Shown: piece by piece, positions 60,239 through 64,000 of the stretch | Layout of the letters: each line of letters starts with the position of its first letter | Numbering within the stretch: the first letter of the stretch is position 1 | DNA from: Micromonospora chokoriensis | GTDB lineage: Bacteria; Actinomycetota; Actinomycetes; Mycobacteriales; Micromonosporaceae | Assembly (NCBI RefSeq): GCF_900091505.1 | Contig: NZ_LT607409.1 | Location: 868,001 to 932,000, forward strand | Direction of reading: 5' to 3' | Length of the DNA: 64,000 nt | Translations under genes and position numbers: made by a program | The notes under the pieces: generated by a model | The model's input: only the letters and a program-made list of their open reading frames with translations | Told to the model about the DNA's origin: nothing | The model's database searches: none

Positions 60239-60390
60239 GGCCACCTCCCCTTCCGAGAACAGGCCACAGGTATCGCGTACAACCTACAAGGTGGTACCAA
60301 GATCACAATGGCTGACCGTCGGCGGCCTGCCGGGGCGTGGGTGAGGCGATAACATCCCGTTCCGGACCCGACACGATACGGAGGCCGTCG

Positions 60391-61614
60391 ATGTCTCGAC
60401 CGATCACGCGCCCGGTCGTCGCAGGTCTGACAGCCGGCCTCCTGACCGTACCGGCCCTCCCGACCGTCGCCGCCACCGCCGGGCTGCGCGTGGTGCCGGC
60501 CTGCGCGACCTCGGCCACCCCGGCTCGGCCGGTCACGGCCGCACCATGGCCGCAGCGACGGTACGACCCGACCCGGCTCGCCCCCCTGGCCACCGGCGCA
60601 GGGGTGACCGTCGCGGTGGTCGACTCCGGGGTGGATCGGGCGCACCCCCAGCTGGCCGAGCGGGTGCTGACCGGCACCGACCTGCTCGACCTCGGCGGCG
60701 ACGGCAGCCGGGACTGCGCCGGGCACGGCACCGGCGTGGCGAGCATCATCGCGGCGGCGCCCCGCCCCGGGGTCGCCTTCCACGGCCTCGCACCGGATGC
60801 CCGGATCCTGCCGGTGCGGGTGAGTGAACAGCAGGTGGTGCAGGGTCGGGAGTCGGGTCGTACGGTCACCGCCGACGAGTTCGCCCGGGCGATCCGCTGG
60901 GCCGTCGACCACGACGCCGACGTGGTCAACCTGTCCGTCGTGTTGTACGCGGACGACCCGGAGGTGCGTTCGGCGGTGCGGTACGCGGTCGACCGGGACG
61001 TGGTGCTGGTGGCCGCCGCCGGCAACCTGCACGACAGTGGCGACCCGCAGCCCTTCCCCGCCGGTTACGACGGGGTGATCGGCGTGGGGGCGATCGGGGC
61101 GGACGGGGTGCGGGCCGCCTTCTCCCAGAGCGGCCCGTACGTCGACCTGGTGGCACCCGGCAGCGAGGTGCTGACCGCCGCACCCGGAGCCGGCCACCAT
61201 CAGGTCGAGGGCACCAGTTACGCGGCGCCCTTCGTGGCCGCCACCGCCGCGTTGCTGCGCGAGTATCGGCCGGAGCTGACCGCTGCCCAGGTGGCCGAAC
61301 GGATCATCGCCACCGCCGACCCGGCTCCGGGAGTCGGCCGGGGTGGCGGGTACGGAGCCGGCGTGCTGAACCCTTACCGGGCGGTCACCGAGACCGGCGG
61401 CAGCCGTGCGGCCGGCCCCTGGCAGGTCACCGCTCTCGCCGACGACCGAGCCGACCCGGCGACGCTCGCCCGCCAGGCCCGGCGCGCGTCGGCACGGGAC
61501 CGGGCCCTGCTGGTCGGCGTGGTGGTCGGCCTGACGGCCGTCACCGTGGTGCTGCTCGCCCTGGTGCTGCCCCGTGGGGCCCGCCGACGCTGGCGTCCAG
61601 CCGGCGAGGCCTGA
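60391..61614 (+). CDS. mycP: mycosin-type subtilisin of type VII secretion
   Basis: A 407-residue membrane-anchored serine protease. It has an N-terminal signal segment (VVAGLTAGLLTVPALPTVAATAG), catalytic Asp in VAVVDSGVD, His in GHGTGVASI and Ser in GTSYAAPFVAATA. The C-terminal membrane helix (ALLVGVVVGLTAVTVVLLALVL) is followed by a basic tail. Mycosins process or stabilise ESX secretion complexes. GGAGG lies 7 nt before the ATG. Confidence 0.9.
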   Translation: MSRPITRPVVAGLTAGLLTVPALPTVAATAGLRVVPACATSATPARPVTAAPWPQRRYDPTRLAPLATGAGVTVAVVDSGVDRAHPQLAERVLTGTDLLDLGGDGSRDCAGHGTGVASIIAAAPRPGVAFHGLAPDARILPVRVSEQQVVQGRESGRTVTADEFARAIRWAVDHDADVVNLSVVLYADDPEVRSAVRYAVDRDVVLVAAAGNLHDSGDPQPFPAGYDGVIGVGAIGADGVRAAFSQSGPYVDLVAPGSEVLTAAPGAGHHQVEGTSYAAPFVAATAALLREYRPELTAAQVAERIIATADPAPGVGRGGGYGAGVLNPYRAVTETGGSRAAGPWQVTALADDRADPATLARQARRASARDRALLVGVVVGLTAVTVVLLALVLPRGARRRWRPAGEA

Positions 61615-61640
61615 CCTCGCAGACCGAGCGCTCCGCACAC

Positions 61641-61673
61641 CGCCCCGACCGCTGCGGCGCAGCGGCCGGGGCG
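61641..61673. terminator. bidirectional terminator between mycP and the WXG100 genes
   Basis: 15-bp arms (61641-61655 with 61659-61673) with one mismatch and a 3-nt loop, between convergent genes. Confidence 0.75.
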
Positions 61674-61711
61674 CCGACCTGGACATGGTCAGCGCTCCCG
61701 GCTCACCGCGC

Positions 61712-62005
61712 TCACTGGAACAACCCGGTGTTCTTCTTCTCGGTGTCCAGATAGTCGGAGGCGGAGTCGCCCACCGCCACCTTGATGTCCCGCAGCATCG
61801 CCTGGAGATCCTGCGAGGCGGACCTCCACCGCGCCTGCCGCTGCTCGTAGGCCTGGCGGGCCTCGCCCGTCCAGCTCGCCACCAGCGGAGCGGCGTCGCG
61901 TTCGAGTTGACCGAGTTGCGAGTCGAGCCTGTTCAACGCCTTCTGGATGTCCGCGCCAGCTTGCTGGAGCGCGGCGAAGTTGACGACCAGCACACCGTGG
62001 TCCAT
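61712..62005 (-). CDS. WXG100 family protein
   Basis: A 97-residue ESAT-6/CFP-10-type protein of two helices with the turn WTG at residues 45-47 (LVASWTGEARQAY). The C-terminal DYLDTEKK contains YxxxE, the T7SS export signal. A partner WXG100 gene lies just upstream, so they likely form a secreted heterodimer. Confidence 0.9.
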   Translation of the reverse strand: MDHGVLVVNFAALQQAGADIQKALNRLDSQLGQLERDAAPLVASWTGEARQAYEQRQARWRSASQDLQAMLRDIKVAVGDSASDYLDTEKKNTGLFQ

Positions 62006-62027
62006 CGGATTTCCTCCCCGGGCGGGT

Positions 62028-62348
62028 TCAGAGCGGCAGTTGGATGCCGCCGCGATTGGTGCCGGCTACCCGGCTGGCGGCCTCGTCGTCGGAGACGTCG
62101 TACTGCCGGCCGGCGGTGCGGATCGCGCCGGCGGTCTCCCGCAGCGCCCGGTGCAGTGCCGCCTGATCCTGCGACCACTGCTGCTTGACCTGCTCGAACG
62201 ATCGCCCACCGGCGCCACGCCAGGCCTGCTGCAACACCTCCAGCTCGGCCAGCAGGCCGGTCAGCATGGATTGCAAGGACTGGTCCACCTGCTCGAACTT
62301 CGCGGCTGTCTGCTGCATCACCGCGGCTTCTGCCTGCGTCTGGGACAC
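62028..62348 (-). CDS. WXG100 family protein
   Basis: A 106-residue helical hairpin protein with WRG at residues 43-45 (LQQAWRGAGGRSFEQV) and a C-terminal QYDVSDDEA that fits YxxxD. The start is placed at GTG 62348 (VSQTQAEAAV), giving the usual length of about 100; longer readings add residues unlike the family. First of the WXG100 pair. Confidence 0.87.
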   Translation of the reverse strand: MSQTQAEAAVMQQTAAKFEQVDQSLQSMLTGLLAELEVLQQAWRGAGGRSFEQVKQQWSQDQAALHRALRETAGAIRTAGRQYDVSDDEAASRVAGTNRGGIQLPL

Positions 62349-62631
62349 CCGGACGTCACCTCGTCTCTCTGCTCGCACCTGGCTCTCGACGCGCCCACCC
62401 TGGGGGCGCGTCGGCCGCTCGGCCCGGCCGTCGAGCACTGAGACACGGGTCAGCGACGAACTTTCGTGGCTGACGGTAGCGACCTCGTAGCAGTTCTGCT
62501 ACCCCCTGCGGCTCCCCTGTGGACAACCACGGCAGCCATCGGTCACTTACGATGTGCTGCAACCACGTCGCGGCGTGTGACGGCCGGTCGGCCGCCGGCC
62601 CGACACGGTCCCCACAGGTCGAGGAGGCGCG

Positions 62632-64000
62632 GTGCCGGCGATCACCACTGGAGGACCGCACCGGGCGACACCAGCCCGGTTTGGGCCGGCGACCGGGTCA
62701 CCGACGGTCGGCCCGCCCACCGACCGCGGGCCGGGGCTGGCCGATCAGCAGGCACCACCTCGCCGGTCACCGTTCGCGCGGGGCACCGATGCCGGCGTCC
62801 GGGCCGGTCAACTGGTCACCGTGCAGGTCGCGGCGGCGCTCGTCCTCATCACCCTCGGTCGGCCGGCACCGCTCACCGTCGCGGCGACGCTCGTCGCCGT
62901 ACTGCTGGTGGCGGTGGCCGTGGTCCGGATCCGGGGCCGGTGGCTCTTCGAGTGGTTGGGCACGGCCGCCGAGCACCTGACCCGTCGCCGGGAGTTGACC
63001 GGGCCGGCCGACGCGGCCGACCTGCTCGAACTGGTCGCTCCGGGCACTGTCGTCCAGTCCACCGAGCTGACCGGTGGACCTGCCGCGGTGCTGGAGGACA
63101 CCGCGGGCATGGTGGTGCTGCTGGAGCTCGGCGACCCCGGCGACCTGCTCGGCGACGCCTCCCGGGCCATCCCCGCGCCGTCCGCGTTGCTGCCGCCGGC
63201 CGGGACGGATGTTCCCCCGCTACGGGTCCAACTGCTGCTCAGCGGGGCGCCGGCGCCGGTGCCCTCGGCGGCCGGGACGGTCGGCACGTCGTACCGGCAG
63301 CTCACCGACGGGCGGCTCGCCGGTCGGGAGCGGGCGGTGGTGGCGGTGCGGGTGCTGCGGGTGGACGGCTGGACCGGAGAGGATCTGCGCCGGGTGCTCG
63401 CCGGCACGGTGCGCCGGATCGTCCGCCGGCTCGGGCCGTTGACCGCTCGGCCGCTGGGCGTGCCCGCGGCCCTGCGTGTGCTCGGCGAGTTGGCCCATCA
63501 CGACGGGCAGCCGGTCCGGGAGGCCTGGTTCGCGCTTCGGTCCGGCACTCTGCACCAGGCCACCTTCCGGCTGGTCCGCTGGCCCGACGGCACCGGTGGA
63601 CGGCGACTGGTGCCCCGGCTGCTCGCGCTACCGGTGACCGCGACGACCGTGTCGATCTCCACCGGCCCGACCCCGGCCGCCTCCGCCCCCGGGATGCCGA
63701 CCGTGCTGACCGTACGCCTGGCCGCCGGCACGGCGACCGAGCTGGCCGTCGCCGCCGAGGCGTTGACGCGCCTGGTGGCCGACCTGGGAGGGGAGCTGCG
63801 GCGGCTCGACGGCGCGCACCTGAGCGGGCTCGGCGCGACACTGCCGTTGGCGCTGACCATCGACGAAGCGCCTGCCCGCCCCGCGTTGGACGACTGGGAG
63901 CTCACGGTGGGCGACGCGGGGATGATGGTCGGCAGGAACCGGCACGGCGGGGCTGTCACCGTACGACTGTTCCGGCCGGAGAGCACAAGGGTGTTGCTGG
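62632..64000 (+). CDS. eccE: type VII secretion protein EccE (3' end beyond window)
   Basis: At least 456 codons, open to the window edge. A proline-rich N-terminus precedes two hydrophobic segments (VTVQVAAALVLITLG and LTVAATLVAVLLVAVAVV, about residues 60-100). A soluble domain follows (TARRRELTG, VLLELGDPGDL, LGGELRRLDGAHLSGL). This is the EccE topology of an ESX membrane complex. GAGGAGG lies about 5 nt before GTG 62632. Confidence 0.85.
   Translation, partial: MPAITTGGPHRATPARFGPATGSPTVGPPTDRGPGLADQQAPPRRSPFARGTDAGVRAGQLVTVQVAAALVLITLGRPAPLTVAATLVAVLLVAVAVVRIRGRWLFEWLGTAAEHLTRRRELTGPADAADLLELVAPGTVVQSTELTGGPAAVLEDTAGMVVLLELGDPGDLLGDASRAIPAPSALLPPAGTDVPPLRVQLLLSGAPAPVPSAAGTVGTSYRQLTDGRLAGRERAVVAVRVLRVDGWTGEDLRRVLAGTVRRIVRRLGPLTARPLGVPAALRVLGELAHHDGQPVREAWFALRSGTLHQATFRLVRWPDGTGGRRLVPRLLALPVTATTVSISTGPTPAASAPGMPTVLTVRLAAGTATELAVAAEALTRLVADLGGELRRLDGAHLSGLGATLPLALTIDEAPARPALDDWELTVGDAGMMVGRNRHGGAVTVRLFRPESTRVLL

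Noticed and set aside
1..64000. Insertion sequences or prophage
   Set aside because: No transposase, integrase, phage structural gene or terminal inverted repeat pair of IS type was recognised anywhere in the window.

Overview
The window is high-GC actinomycete chromosome, most likely Micromonospora or a close relative in the Micromonosporaceae. This is inferred from the GTG starts, the WXG100/EspC-type secretion genes, a thymidylate kinase fused to an MFS transporter, and the gene order. Most of it is conserved chromosomal backbone. From memory, holB, topA, a DUF1998 helicase, the tad cluster, the 6C small RNA, a HAD-IB hydrolase, acs and an epoxide-hydrolase-like gene follow the order of the Mycobacterium tuberculosis Rv3644c-Rv3670 region. 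tmk, topA, hppA, an anti-sigma factor, bldG and the helicase match the bldG neighbourhood of Streptomyces.

Layout. 0-4.4 kb: two glycosyltransferases (GT2 and GT9), a small heat shock protein, a DUF2231 membrane protein, a PPOX-type flavoprotein and a DUF4240 protein. 4.7-5.9 kb: an RNA-ligase-1-like nucleotidyltransferase closely followed by a methyltransferase. 6.0-7.8 kb: four coupled genes of type VII secretion (T7SS) substrate type. 8.1-10.1 kb: tRNA-Thr(CGT) and a membrane metallophosphoesterase. 10.2-16.3 kb: ricT, a second T7SS-like operon (EbfC/EspC/WXG), holB and the tmk fusion. 16.4-20.8 kb: a PLP amino acid deaminase/aldolase, a TetR with a divergent FAD oxidase, and a DUF559 nuclease-like gene with a long palindrome on each side. 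21-29 kb: topA, two hypotheticals, the H+-pyrophosphatase, an anti-sigma factor and bldG. 29-32.7 kb: helicase, a small protein and a LURP-one-like protein. 33-38.3 kb: a complete seven-gene tad pilus operon on the minus strand. 38.4-42.5 kb: an ECF sigma factor with its CU044_5270 partner and hypotheticals. 42.7-46.8 kb: 6C RNA, HAD-IB hydrolase, and a self-regulated operon of two membrane proteins and a TetR. 46.8-50.2 kb: repeat arrays, a degenerate Fic protein and acs. 50.4-56 kb: two tandem secreted M6 metalloproteases. 56.1-64 kb: an alpha/beta hydrolase, then the start of a T7SS locus (double-SseB protein, mycosin, two WXG100 proteins, EccE cut by the window end).

Systems. Three loci encode T7SS-type proteins. 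The two WXG100 proteins near 62 kb carry C-terminal YxxxE or YxxxD motifs, and both EspC-like proteins carry YxxxD. The machinery (mycP, eccE) lies at the right edge, so the scattered loci may feed it. BldG and its anti-sigma partner form a partner-switching pair. The tad genes make a Flp-type pilus.

Most worth following up: the RNA-ligase-like gene; the TetR-operator-controlled operon containing an ICMT-like membrane methyltransferase fused to a CxxC thioredoxin-like domain; the three C-rich hairpins of the 6C RNA; and a set of GATC-containing nested palindromes and tandem arrays between genes. Two enzyme-like proteins appear to have lost key catalytic residues (the Fic-like protein and the alpha/beta hydrolase).
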